Of a stretch of DNA of 64,000 nt, positions 45,201 to 54,243 are shown in pieces. The DNA lies in the NCBI RefSeq assembly GCF_035317345.1, contig NZ_JAYKTU010000012.1; one strand, 5' to 3'. The notes under the pieces are model-generated. The model worked only from the letters and a program-made list of their open reading frames with translations. It was not told the origin of the DNA and made no database searches. The first letter of the stretch is position 1, and every line of letters starts with the position of its first letter. The position numbers and the translations under genes are program-made. This DNA is from Cellvibrio fontiphilus. GTDB lineage: Bacteria > Pseudomonadota > Gammaproteobacteria > Pseudomonadales > Cellvibrionaceae.

Positions 45201-46076
45201 ATGAGTAATAAGCCAACGCCAATAACCAAACCGCTCGGCGGCGATAACCTCAATCCGGCTGATTTTGATCAGTTCAGGCAGTTTCTCGAGGAGGCCTGCG
45301 GCATCTCATTGGGTGATAACAAGCAGTATCTGGTGACAAACCGAATCCGTCGGATTTTGGAAGAAAACAACATCGCCTCATTTGGCGAGTTGGTAAAAAG
45401 TTTGAAGCAGGGGTTTAATCGAAAGTTAAAAGATCAAGTAATCGATTCAATGACCACTAACGAAACCTTCTGGTTTCGCGATGTTTATCCTTATGATCAT
45501 CTGAAAAACGTATTGCTTCCCCAATTAATGGCTGGTAATAACCGCATGTTTGGCCCTGTGCGTATCTGGTCTGCGGCTTGTTCATCGGGGCAGGAGCCTT
45601 ATTCCATCAGTATGATGGTCGAAGAGTTCAAGCGTCAAAATATGGGCAATCTGGCGCGCCCAGTACAAATTGTGGCAACCGATTTATCTTCCACTGTGCT
45701 GGAGCAAGCTCGCAGTGGGGAATACGATAAGCTGTCGGTCATGCGTGGGCTAACTGCAGATCGACTGGCGCAATTTTTTGATAACCCCAACCCTGCAATG
45801 TGGAGGGTAAAGCCGTTTGTCAAAGAGCGTATTGAATTTCGTTCGCTGAACTTAATGGATTCCTATGTCGGTTTGGGTAAGTTCGACATAGTGTTTTGTC
45901 GCAATGTACTGATTTATTTTAATGGCGATTTGAAGCGTCAAATTCTGCAAAAAATCCATGCTTCACTAAAACCCAATGGCATTTTGTTTCTTGGCTCTTC
46001 TGAGGGTTTGGCGGGAGTCGCCGATTTATTTGAAATGGTACGTTGCGAGCCCGGCATTCTTTATCGCGCTATTTAA
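45201..46076 (+). CDS. cheR: chemoreceptor methyltransferase CheR
   Basis: SAM-dependent methylation of glutamates on chemoreceptors, setting adaptation (291 aa). The N-terminal helical domain includes FLEEACGISLGDNKQYLVTNRIRRIL and VIDSMTTNETFWFRDVYPYDHL. The SAM site IWSAACSSGQEPYSISM and the catalytic-domain segment FDIVFCRNVLIYFN are intact. It belongs with the cheV just upstream. A terminator separates it from flgB. Confidence 0.96.
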   Translation: MSNKPTPITKPLGGDNLNPADFDQFRQFLEEACGISLGDNKQYLVTNRIRRILEENNIASFGELVKSLKQGFNRKLKDQVIDSMTTNETFWFRDVYPYDHLKNVLLPQLMAGNNRMFGPVRIWSAACSSGQEPYSISMMVEEFKRQNMGNLARPVQIVATDLSSTVLEQARSGEYDKLSVMRGLTADRLAQFFDNPNPAMWRVKPFVKERIEFRSLNLMDSYVGLGKFDIVFCRNVLIYFNGDLKRQILQKIHASLKPNGILFLGSSEGLAGVADLFEMVRCEPGILYRAI

Positions 46077-46103
46077 TACGGTTTACCCCTTCCAGGCAGC
46101 AAT

Positions 46104-46137
46104 AAAAAACCGGGTTTACAAGCCCGGTTTTTTTATT
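46104..46137 (+). terminator. terminator after cheR
   Basis: An AAAAAACCGGG / CCCGGTTTTTT stem (46104-46114 with 46123-46133) is followed by further Ts. Confidence 0.85.
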
Positions 46138-46261
46138 GCTTGCCGTTTCTCAATTCCCAGCGGTAAAGCTTTGCCGCTTTTGTGTTGCCGCTTTTCCTTT
46201 GGTGTGAGCATACTTCTTGAAAACCCTTTAAAAACAATTGGTTGAAACTTGTTTTGGGGTT

Positions 46262-46277
46262 TGGCATAGCCGTTGCT
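46262..46277 (+). promoter_or_regulatory. sigma-54 promoter for flgBCDE
   Basis: TGGCAT-AGCCG-TTGCT matches the RpoN consensus TGGCAC-N5-TTGCW with invariant GG and GC at the correct spacing. It lies ~90 bp before flgB. In Pseudomonas the equivalent operon depends on RpoN with FleQ/FleR; no activator site was identified here. Confidence 0.82.
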
Positions 46278-46367
46278 TTAACACTAACAACAAACGTTAT
46301 ACCGCCATTCTTTGCCGATAGCGCGAGAGTGTTTTTAGTGTTGCAGACCAATATCAGGTGAAAGCAA

Positions 46368-46769
46368 ATGTCCATTTCCTTTGAAAAAGCCCTTGGCATA
46401 CATGAATCAGCACTGCGTTTTCGCTCCGAGCGGGCCGCAGTGCTGGCCAATAACCTGGCTAATGTGGATACCCCCAATTTCAAAGCCAAGGATATTGATT
46501 TCAAACAGGCCCTGAACCAAAAAATGAATGGCAATAGTGGATTCAATTTGGCTACAACCCAAGCTGGTCATATCGATGGTGTCGGTTTTGCCGGCAACGA
46601 AGCGGACACTCTGTATCGCACACCGCAACAACCCTCTATCGATGGCAACACGGTTGAGGATCAAATTGAGCACGCGGAATACATGAAAAATGCCTTGGCT
46701 TTCCAATCCAGTTTTCAGTTTTTAAATAGCAAATTTACCGGTTTGCGCAGTGCAATTCGCGGCGAGTAA
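46368..46769 (+). CDS. flgB: flagellar proximal rod protein FlgB
   Basis: Rod component of 133 aa. The conserved N-terminal RAAVLANNLANVDTPNFKAKDIDF motif and the C-terminal IEHAEYMKNALAFQSSFQFL pairing helix are intact. First gene of flgBCDE, downstream of the sigma-54 site. No signal peptide, as expected for a type III exported axial protein. Confidence 0.95.
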   Translation: MSISFEKALGIHESALRFRSERAAVLANNLANVDTPNFKAKDIDFKQALNQKMNGNSGFNLATTQAGHIDGVGFAGNEADTLYRTPQQPSIDGNTVEDQIEHAEYMKNALAFQSSFQFLNSKFTGLRSAIRGE

Positions 46770-46838
46770 TTCAGCTTGGCAAGCACAGAGTAATAAGATT
46801 TTTTGCATCAACAATGCACAGATAAATAGGTGAAGCAC

Positions 46839-47288
46839 ATGGCTCTGGGAAATATTTTCGACATAGCAGGTACCGGTATGAACGCACAAAGTTTGCGTTT
46901 GAATACCACCGCCAGCAACTTGGCCAATGCCCAGTCCGCAAGCTCCAGTGTTGACGAGGTTTATCGCAGTCGCCAACCGGTGTTTGCTGCTATCCAACAA
47001 GAAGCCATGCGTGCCAGCGTCACCGAAGGAGCCTACAGCGATAACGAAGTAGATGCCGCCGCCGGCGTTCAGGTGATGGGAATTGTAGAAAGTGATGCAC
47101 CATTACAACGTCGCTATGAACCTGGCCATCCTAAAGCTGATGCGGAAGGTTATGTGTTTTACCCAAACGTAAACCCGGTTGAAGAAATGGCTAACATGAT
47201 TGCTGCCTCACGTTCCTTTCAAATGAATGTGGAAGTGATGAACTCAGCCAAGCAAATGGTTCAACGCGTATTAACACTCGGTCAATAG
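46839..47288 (+). CDS. flgC: flagellar proximal rod protein FlgC
   Basis: Rod protein of 149 aa from the ATG at 46839 (AGG ~8 nt upstream); the GTG three codons earlier is in frame but unnecessary. LRLNTTASNLANAQSA at the N-terminus and VEEMANMIAASRSFQMNVEVMNSAKQMVQRVL at the C-terminus are hallmark segments. Follows flgB by 69 nt. Confidence 0.95.
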   Translation: MALGNIFDIAGTGMNAQSLRLNTTASNLANAQSASSSVDEVYRSRQPVFAAIQQEAMRASVTEGAYSDNEVDAAAGVQVMGIVESDAPLQRRYEPGHPKADAEGYVFYPNVNPVEEMANMIAASRSFQMNVEVMNSAKQMVQRVLTLGQ

Positions 47289-47299
47289 GGAGCTGAATC

Positions 47300-48001
47300 A
47301 TGACTGTATCCAGCGCAGCAGCAACATCCAGCGTGACTGACAACCTCAGTATTACCAAAAAACAGACCGCCAATAAGACAACAAACGAGTTGGGACAGGC
47401 TGCGTTTTTGGAGTTGATGATTACGCAAATGAATAATCAAAATCCTCTGAGCCCGCAAGATAACACTGAGTTTGTTGCGCAGTTGGCGCAGTTTAGTTCG
47501 GTGGAGGGGCTGGAGCGTTTAAATAAAAGTTTTAACAGTTTTATGTCGAACAATGCACTGCAGGCTTCTTCTCTGGTGGGTCGCAGTGTGAGTGTGGAAT
47601 CTGATAAGAGTACTTTGGTGACTGGTGGAATAGTAGCAGGCAGTACAGAGCTTACTTATCCGGCAAAAGACATGACTATGAGAATCTACGACAGTGCCGG
47701 TGCATTGGTGCAAACCATACCGATTGGTGAAGTGCCCGCGGGTGAGACAGTATTTCGTTGGGATGGGCAGAACCTGGAATTGAACGGCAAGTTGCTGGAT
47801 TGGGAAGCGGGCGATAATGCCGCAACTACTGGTCAATATAGATTTGAGGTGACTGCTACTCAAAACGGTAAGGCGGAAACATTAAATACATCGCTCAGTG
47901 CGAACGTAAACAGTGTGACTATTGGTGAAAACGGCAAGTTGATTTTGAATCTTGCTGGTATTGGCGCGGTAGAGGCCGATCAAGTAAAACAATTTAACTA
48001 A
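47300..48001 (+). CDS. flgD: hook cap / hook assembly protein FlgD
   Basis: A 233-aa hook scaffold. The N-terminal FLELMITQMNNQNPLSPQDNTEFVAQLAQFSSVEGLERL is the most conserved part. The C-terminal Tudor/FnIII-like half has the FRWDGQN and GQYRFEVTA segments. It starts 11 nt after flgC and is replaced by the FlgE subunits it helps polymerise. Confidence 0.94.
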   Translation: MTVSSAAATSSVTDNLSITKKQTANKTTNELGQAAFLELMITQMNNQNPLSPQDNTEFVAQLAQFSSVEGLERLNKSFNSFMSNNALQASSLVGRSVSVESDKSTLVTGGIVAGSTELTYPAKDMTMRIYDSAGALVQTIPIGEVPAGETVFRWDGQNLELNGKLLDWEAGDNAATTGQYRFEVTATQNGKAETLNTSLSANVNSVTIGENGKLILNLAGIGAVEADQVKQFN

Positions 48002-48067
48002 AAAGTTTTTAATGTGAGGAAAATGTTCCAAACATTAAAAATTAATTAACCCCGGGCGAGGTGTACC

Positions 48068-50518
48068 ATGTCTTTTAATACAGCATTAAGCGGAATTCGC
48101 GCAGCTAACACCGATTTACAGGTGACCGGCAATAATATTGCCAACGCCAGTACCATCGGTTTTAAATCCTCGCGCGCTGAATTTGGTGATGTGTACACAA
48201 GTACCTTGCTGGGGGGCGGCTCTAATACCCCGGGAAGCGGGGTAAACATTCAAAATATTCGCCAGCAATTCACCCAAGGGAATTTGAAATTCACTCAAAA
48301 CGAATTGGATTTATCGGTCAACGGCGAAGGCTTTTTTGTCGTTGAAAAAAATGGTGAGCGCCTGTACACCCGCGCGGGTACTTTTGGTCTGGATAAGGAC
48401 GGTTATATAGTCAATGGCACTGGTGCTTTACTGCAAGGTTTTGCAGCGGATGCCGATGGCAACGTCAGTGGTGTTCTGGGTGATTTGCGAGTAGATGTAA
48501 GCTCACAGGCTCCCCGTCAAACAACCGGGGTTGATGCATCATTTAATTTGAACGCTAACGAAAAGGTGTTGGAGTCTACCGGGCAGCGCTTTTCAACAAA
48601 TGGCACCGGCGTTAATGAAGCTCAGCCCCCCAGAGCAAAAGTTGCAAGCAGTACTGTTTTGAATATCGGTAGTGTGGCGACTCCGCTGACATTTTCAGCA
48701 ACGAACAGAACCGTATTTAGTATTTCGCGGACAGATCCGATTACGCTCGCAACTGATACCGTTAACCTTGTGTTGAACAGCGGCTCTGCATCTTCCCCTA
48801 CAGCGCTGGCAAACCTGATTAACTCGGCTAACTTTGATTCGCCCAATCCGGTAAATGTTGAGGCATTTGCCGACCCGCTGACAGGTGCGATTGGTTTTCG
48901 TGACCTGGCAACAGGCACGGCGTCAACTATTGCAGTGACTATCGATCCGGTTGTTGTGCCAGCTATCCCGCCCTCGGATCCAGCACCGGGAGGCGCCAAC
49001 CCTTTTACCAACGCGATAGATGCTGTGAGTACTGCTCCTGGCACACCATCCGCGGTTCCGGGAGCGCATACGCCGGGCACACCCGTTGCAACTAATAATT
49101 ACGGCTCTCATACCATGGTTATTGCAGCTCCGAATGGCTCCGAAGTGACTTACATCAGTAAATACGGCGCTGGTGCAGATGAGACAGCATCTGAATTAAA
49201 CGCTCTTGCTGGTATTTCTGCCACTGCGTCAACTCAAGCGACTCTCTTGGCTTCGACATTCAGCAATAACGGTTCTTTTAGGTTAAATGGCGTGAATTTA
49301 ACCTCTACCGGCTTGCCGGATATGACCGAGCTTCGCGATGAGATTAATGCTCTCAGTTCGTCAACTTTATTTGGTATTAGTGCCGAACTTGACGATTCAA
49401 CACCACAAAACTTATTAATCACCTCAGCAACTGGTCGGGACTTAAGTTTTACGTTCGACGTTCTTGGTGGCAGTGCCACAATACAAGGTAGTCAAGGTGT
49501 GCCCCAAACAATTAACGATGCTACAAATGCGGTAAAAATCGGTGGTCAGATTACAATTACCATGCAAGAGGGGTATTCAATTGCCAGCAGCCAGCCGACT
49601 ACCCCGGTATTTGGCGGTAGTTTATTTGGCTCTACTAATGTGCCCAATTTTTTTACGCCAGTTCCAATCAATGCATTTAACCCGATTGATCAAAAAACTT
49701 TTAACCATGCGACATCCACAACTGTCTATGACAGTTTGGGTAATGCTCACGTTATGCGTCAGTATTTTGTAAAAGAGCCCTACGATCCTGCTGATCCCAC
49801 TACATCACCAAATCACTGGAAAATGTATGTACAAATCGATGGTCAAAATGTAGGTGACCCAGATCCAACTTTGCCATCGCCACAAAATACTGAACCCACA
49901 ATGGCATCATTTAACATCCATTTTGCGCCTGATGGCACTCTCGACCCATTTAGAACGGATGCAATGTTAATTTCCAATTGGACACCCATAGGTGCAGATG
50001 GTCAGCCGTTGGGCGCATTAGGACCGCTGAATGTATTGCAAGGCGGTACTATTCCCGTTGCAGAGCCGCCAGCGAGTTCCAACTTCTTAATTGATCTTGC
50101 CGGCAGTACCCAATTTGGTAGTGTGTTTGCGGTTGAATCACTCGACCAAAACGGTTATGCCACTGGTCGTTTGGCTGGATTGGATGTGAGCAATACCGGT
50201 ATTGTGTTCGCTCGTTTTACCAACGGGGAAGCACAGGTATTGGGGCAGGTGGCCTTGGCTAATTTTGCCAGTGTGGACGGTCTGAAACCAACGGGCGATA
50301 CCATGTGGGCACAAACGTTTGAATCGGGTGAGGCGATTGTGGGTGCTCCGGGTTCATCGCAGTTAGGTAATGTAACCGCTGGTGCAGTGGAGGAATCCAA
50401 CGTGGATTTGTCTGAGCAGTTGGTGAATTTGATTATTGCCCAGCGCAATTATCAGGCTAATGCAAAAACCATCGAAACTGCAAACGCAACAACCCAAACC
50501 ATTATTAATCTGAGGTAA
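48068..50518 (+). CDS. flgE: flagellar hook protein FlgE (unusually long)
   Basis: Main hook subunit. The N-terminal FNTALSGIRAANTDLQVTGNNIANASTIGFKSSRAEF and C-terminal EESNVDLSEQLVNLIIAQRNYQANAKTIETAN helices form the conserved D0/D1 core. At 816 aa it is nearly twice the usual ~400-460 aa; the excess is an insert in the surface-exposed middle. That insert includes a Pro/Ala/Thr-rich stretch near residues 300-345, a segment with a flagellin/hook IN-like pattern (~410-480), and a 28-residue module at 491-518 that recurs in FlgK. A strong terminator follows, closing flgBCDE. Confidence 0.94.
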   Translation: MSFNTALSGIRAANTDLQVTGNNIANASTIGFKSSRAEFGDVYTSTLLGGGSNTPGSGVNIQNIRQQFTQGNLKFTQNELDLSVNGEGFFVVEKNGERLYTRAGTFGLDKDGYIVNGTGALLQGFAADADGNVSGVLGDLRVDVSSQAPRQTTGVDASFNLNANEKVLESTGQRFSTNGTGVNEAQPPRAKVASSTVLNIGSVATPLTFSATNRTVFSISRTDPITLATDTVNLVLNSGSASSPTALANLINSANFDSPNPVNVEAFADPLTGAIGFRDLATGTASTIAVTIDPVVVPAIPPSDPAPGGANPFTNAIDAVSTAPGTPSAVPGAHTPGTPVATNNYGSHTMVIAAPNGSEVTYISKYGAGADETASELNALAGISATASTQATLLASTFSNNGSFRLNGVNLTSTGLPDMTELRDEINALSSSTLFGISAELDDSTPQNLLITSATGRDLSFTFDVLGGSATIQGSQGVPQTINDATNAVKIGGQITITMQEGYSIASSQPTTPVFGGSLFGSTNVPNFFTPVPINAFNPIDQKTFNHATSTTVYDSLGNAHVMRQYFVKEPYDPADPTTSPNHWKMYVQIDGQNVGDPDPTLPSPQNTEPTMASFNIHFAPDGTLDPFRTDAMLISNWTPIGADGQPLGALGPLNVLQGGTIPVAEPPASSNFLIDLAGSTQFGSVFAVESLDQNGYATGRLAGLDVSNTGIVFARFTNGEAQVLGQVALANFASVDGLKPTGDTMWAQTFESGEAIVGAPGSSQLGNVTAGAVEESNVDLSEQLVNLIIAQRNYQANAKTIETANATTQTIINLR

Positions 50519-50591
50519 TTCGTTGGTAGGGGCGTGATTTATCGAGCGCGATATCAGGCCCTGGATTGCACATCTGGTCGCAACTCTACAG

Positions 50592-50629
50592 GCGGCAAAG
50601 AGCGGAAGTTCTTTGCCGCTTTTTATTTT
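50592..50629 (+). terminator. terminator after flgE
   Basis: A perfect 10-bp stem (50592-50601 with 50610-50619) is followed by TTTTTATTTT. It separates flgBCDE from flgF onward. Confidence 0.88.
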
Positions 50630-50711
50630 GTCATCGATCTTATTGCGCACAATAAATTGCGCTCCTGCAAAAAATCTCTCTGTATCAATAGCTTAAGCCT
50701 CGGTGGCAACT

Positions 50712-50727
50712 TGGCACCGCTCTTGCA
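50712..50727 (+). promoter_or_regulatory. sigma-54 promoter for flgF onward
   Basis: TGGCAC-CGCTC-TTGCA is a perfect match to the RpoN consensus. It lies 73 bp before the flgF GTG, after the flgE terminator, so it starts a separate unit for distal rod, rings and junction proteins. Confidence 0.88.
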
Positions 50728-50799
50728 AAACCTCTGGTAACGATCAAACCGCCAAAAAAACATCATTAATTTTTTGGTTGTGAACCGAGGAAGTGCAAA

Positions 50800-51543
50800 G
50801 TGGACAGAGCCCTTTTTATCGCCATGACCGGTGCCAAGCACAATATGTTGGCCCAGGCTAATCGCGCCAATAATCTGGCAAACGTAAGTACCACCGGGTT
50901 TCGTGCGGATTTCGAGCAATCCCGCAGCATGGGGGTTTATTACGGTGATGGTCTGCCTACGCGCGCTTATGCAATGACCGAATCGCCTCGTGCGGATTTC
51001 ACTTCCGGCCCCATGATTGAAACCAATAATCCACTCGATGCCGCTATCCAAGGTAACGGTTTTTTTGTCGTGCAAGCTCCCGATGGCACCGAGGCCTATA
51101 CCCGTGCCGGCAATTTTGCGGTTGATGCAGCAGGTGTATTGCGCACCGCTAACGGTTTAACTGTGTTGGGTGATGGTGGGCCAATCAATATTCCAGAAAA
51201 TGAAAAAGTCCAAATCGGTTCCGATGGCACCATTTCTATTATCGGCCAAGGCCAGGGGCCCGAAGCCATGGTGGAAGTAGGGCGCGTGCGTTTGGTGAAT
51301 CCAGATATCCAATTGCTGGAAAAAGGCGATGACGGGTTATTTCGCCAGCGCGATGGACTAAATGCGTTACCTGCTGCGGAAGTGACTTTACGCAGCGGCA
51401 TGTTGGAGGGCAGTAATGTCAATCCGATTGATGAATTCACCCAAATTATGAGCCTTGCACGTCAATACGAAATGCAAGTGAAGCTAATGAAAACCGCTGA
51501 CGAAAATTCGGCAGCGTCTACGCAATTATTGCAAATGTCTTAA
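50800..51543 (+). CDS. flgF: flagellar rod protein FlgF
   Basis: Proximal rod protein of 247 aa. GTG start with GAGG upstream. N-terminal ANRANNLANVSTTGFRADFEQSR and C-terminal GSNVNPIDEFTQIMSLARQYEMQVKLM motifs are typical. First gene after the sigma-54 site. Confidence 0.95.
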   Translation: MDRALFIAMTGAKHNMLAQANRANNLANVSTTGFRADFEQSRSMGVYYGDGLPTRAYAMTESPRADFTSGPMIETNNPLDAAIQGNGFFVVQAPDGTEAYTRAGNFAVDAAGVLRTANGLTVLGDGGPINIPENEKVQIGSDGTISIIGQGQGPEAMVEVGRVRLVNPDIQLLEKGDDGLFRQRDGLNALPAAEVTLRSGMLEGSNVNPIDEFTQIMSLARQYEMQVKLMKTADENSAASTQLLQMS

Positions 51544-51614
51544 TTTTTTAACTCGCTGATTTTTAATTTTTATCGCACTCATTAAATCCTGCCAGTTAAA
51601 CAGAGGAAAACATC

Positions 51615-52400
51615 ATGATTACCGCGCTCTATGTCAGTAAAACCGGTTTGTCGGCGCAGGATCGTCAGCTTACGACTATTTCCAATAACCTCGCGAACAC
51701 CAGCACTGTCGGTTTTAAACGTGATCGCGCGGTATTTGAAGATTTGCTCTACCAAAACCAGCGTCAGCCCGGTGCACAACAAACCCAGGAAACTGAATTG
51801 CCTTCCGGTTTGCAATTAGGTGCTGGTGTGCGAGTTGTTGCTACGCAAAAAGAATTTACCCAGGGCTCACTGCAAGTGACTGAACAATCGCTGGATGTAG
51901 CGATTGATGGTCACGGATTTTTACAAGTGCTACAGCCCGATGGAACCATCGCTTACACCCGCAACGGTCAGTTGCAAATTAATGGTGAAGGCCAATTAGT
52001 TAATGCCGATGGTTTTTTACTGGAGCCGGCGATTATTGTTCCCGAGGGTGCAACACGAATCACCATTGGCACTAGTGGTACTGTGAATGCCTACACGCCC
52101 GGTGAAGTTGAGCCACAACAATTGGGTGATATTACGCTGGTAGATTTTATTAACCACTCAGGCCTGCAGCCCATTGGCGGCAATTTATATGTAGAGACAG
52201 TTGCCAGCGGTGCGCCGGTTCAGGGTACTCCCGGTGAAAACGGTTTGGGTGTGCTCAAACAAGGCATGTTGGAAAATTCCAACGTGGATATTGTGGAAGA
52301 AATGGTCAACATGATCACCACTCAACGCGCCTATGAAATGAACTCAAAAGTCGTGTCTACCGCTGATCAAATGTTGCAATACATCACGCAGAATCTTTGA
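51615..52400 (+). CDS. flgG: flagellar distal rod protein FlgG
   Basis: Distal rod (261 aa; 260 in most species). TTISNNLANTSTVGFKRDRAVFEDLLYQN and ENSNVDIVEEMVNMITTQRAYEMNSKVV are highly conserved. GAGG precedes the ATG. It lies 71 nt after flgF and 13 nt before flgH. Confidence 0.96.
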   Translation: MITALYVSKTGLSAQDRQLTTISNNLANTSTVGFKRDRAVFEDLLYQNQRQPGAQQTQETELPSGLQLGAGVRVVATQKEFTQGSLQVTEQSLDVAIDGHGFLQVLQPDGTIAYTRNGQLQINGEGQLVNADGFLLEPAIIVPEGATRITIGTSGTVNAYTPGEVEPQQLGDITLVDFINHSGLQPIGGNLYVETVASGAPVQGTPGENGLGVLKQGMLENSNVDIVEEMVNMITTQRAYEMNSKVVSTADQMLQYITQNL

Positions 52401-52413
52401 TGAGTAAAAAACC

Positions 52414-53115
52414 ATGACTGCATCACTCACTCAATTACTTCGCCGTTCAAGTTTATTTGTCGCCTCCTTGTCGATATTGATATCTGGCTGTGCGACTAAT
52501 AAAAAACCATTGCCTGATGACCCGGCCTACGCGCCGACTATTGCAGCCAATATGCCTGTGCCGCACCGTACCGAGGGCGCCTTGTATCAGGATGCTTATG
52601 GCTTGAGTTTGTTTGGTGATCGCAAGGCACATTTCGTGGGTGATGTTATTACCGTGACACTCAGTGAGCGCACTGTTTCACGCAAATCTTCCGGTGTGAA
52701 TACCAACAAAAATAGCGGTGTGGATTTTAACGCTGGTCCGCTCTTGGGTGTGAACCCAACCATTAAAGGCAATGAACTCACTACCACACTGGAGCAATCC
52801 AGAACCTTTAATGGCGGTGCTGACGCCGATCAGAGCAATAGTTTGCAGGGCAATATCACTGTGACCGTTGCCGAAATTTTACCTAACGGCAATTTAGTGG
52901 TGCGCGGTGAAAAATGGATCACGCTGAATCGCGGCGATGAATTTATTCGCATCAGCGGTATTGTTCGCCCGGATGATATAGAGCCAAACAACACCGTTGT
53001 TTCCACCCGTTTAGCCAACGCAAAAATTTCTTACAGCGGAACTGGCGACTTGGCCAACAGTAGTTCGATGGGATGGTTATCACGCTTTTTTAACAGTGAT
53101 TTGTGGCCACTGTAA
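52414..53115 (+). CDS. flgH: L-ring lipoprotein FlgH
   Basis: Outer-membrane ring (233 aa). Lipoprotein signal with lipobox LISGC (Cys ~27). The GDVITVTLSERTVSRKSSG, GNLVVRGEKWITLNRGDEFIRISGIVRPDDI and GTGDLANSSSMGWLSRFF segments identify it. It is followed within 24 nt by flgI. Confidence 0.95.
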   Translation: MTASLTQLLRRSSLFVASLSILISGCATNKKPLPDDPAYAPTIAANMPVPHRTEGALYQDAYGLSLFGDRKAHFVGDVITVTLSERTVSRKSSGVNTNKNSGVDFNAGPLLGVNPTIKGNELTTTLEQSRTFNGGADADQSNSLQGNITVTVAEILPNGNLVVRGEKWITLNRGDEFIRISGIVRPDDIEPNNTVVSTRLANAKISYSGTGDLANSSSMGWLSRFFNSDLWPL

Positions 53116-53139
53116 TTGTTTTCTTTTGAGGTGTTGCTA

Positions 53140-54243
53140 ATGCGTAACTTAATAAAATTTACTCTGGTGGTGCTGGTGTGTTCAGTGGCCAGTGCGCAGG
53201 CCGAGCGTATTAAAGATATCGCCAGTGTCGCAGGTGTGCGTGCCAACCAATTAGTGGGTTACGGTTTAGTGGTGGGTTTGGATGGCACCGGTGACCAGAC
53301 CACCCAATCGCCTTTCACTACCCAGTCGTTTAACAGCATGCTCAAACAATTTGGCATTACAGTGCCGGAAGGTGCGCGGATGCAAATGAAAAATGTGGCC
53401 GCGGTAATGATTCAAGCCGAGCTGCCTGCTTTCGCCAAACCTGGTCAAACCATTGACGTGACTGTGTCATCCATCAGTAACGCAAAAAGTTTGCGTGGCG
53501 GTAGTTTGTTGCTGACGCCGCTCAAAGGTCTGGATGGAAAAGTGTACGCCATTGCCCAAGGTAATTTGGTGGTGGGTGGTTTGAGTGCATCAGGTAACGA
53601 TGGTTCAAAAATTACCGTCAATGTGCCTAGTGCCGGCCGCATTCCCAGCGGTGCAATGGTGGAAAGAACTGTTGAAACTAATTTTGCTGGTGGTCAACCG
53701 ATTGTTTTTAATTTGCATCGCGCAGATTTCACTACCGCTAATGCGCTGGCAAAAAGTATCAACGATATGTTGGGCCCAGATGTAGCTCGCCCATTGGATG
53801 CCGTTTCCATCATGGTCAATTCCCCGGTTAATCCTGCGCAGCGCGTAGATTTTATTGCGATGCTGGAAAATCTGGATGTGAAGATGGGTGAAGAGGTAGC
53901 GAAAGTTATAATCAATTCACGCACTGGAACTATCGTTGTTGGGAAAAATGTTCGTGTGTCGCCGGTAGCAGTCACACATGGAAGCCTTACCGTTTCCGTT
54001 GCAGAAAGTTTGACGGTGAGCCAACCCAACGCACTGGCTGGAGGTACTACGGTGGTGGTGCCTAGCAGCAATGTGCAAGCTGATGAAGAAACTAACCCTA
54101 TGTTTAAATTTGCACCGGGCGCCAACCTGGATGACATAGTGCGCTCGGTCAATAATGTGGGCGCATCACCCAGTGATTTGATGGCAATTCTGGAAGCGCT
54201 TAAACAATCCGGTGCACTTAAAGCAGAATTAGTGGTGATTTAA
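53140..54243 (+). CDS. flgI: P-ring protein FlgI
   Basis: Periplasmic ring (367 aa). The ATG at 53140 begins a Sec signal (LIKFTLVVLVCSVASAQA) with GAGG upstream; the TTG at 53116 is a worse start. ERIKDIASVAGVRANQLVGYGLVVGLDGTGD and the C-terminal MAILEALKQSGALKAELVVI are diagnostic. Its TAA is immediately followed by the flgJ ATG. FlgA is its chaperone. Confidence 0.96.
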   Translation: MRNLIKFTLVVLVCSVASAQAERIKDIASVAGVRANQLVGYGLVVGLDGTGDQTTQSPFTTQSFNSMLKQFGITVPEGARMQMKNVAAVMIQAELPAFAKPGQTIDVTVSSISNAKSLRGGSLLLTPLKGLDGKVYAIAQGNLVVGGLSASGNDGSKITVNVPSAGRIPSGAMVERTVETNFAGGQPIVFNLHRADFTTANALAKSINDMLGPDVARPLDAVSIMVNSPVNPAQRVDFIAMLENLDVKMGEEVAKVIINSRTGTIVVGKNVRVSPVAVTHGSLTVSVAESLTVSQPNALAGGTTVVVPSSNVQADEETNPMFKFAPGANLDDIVRSVNNVGASPSDLMAILEALKQSGALKAELVVI

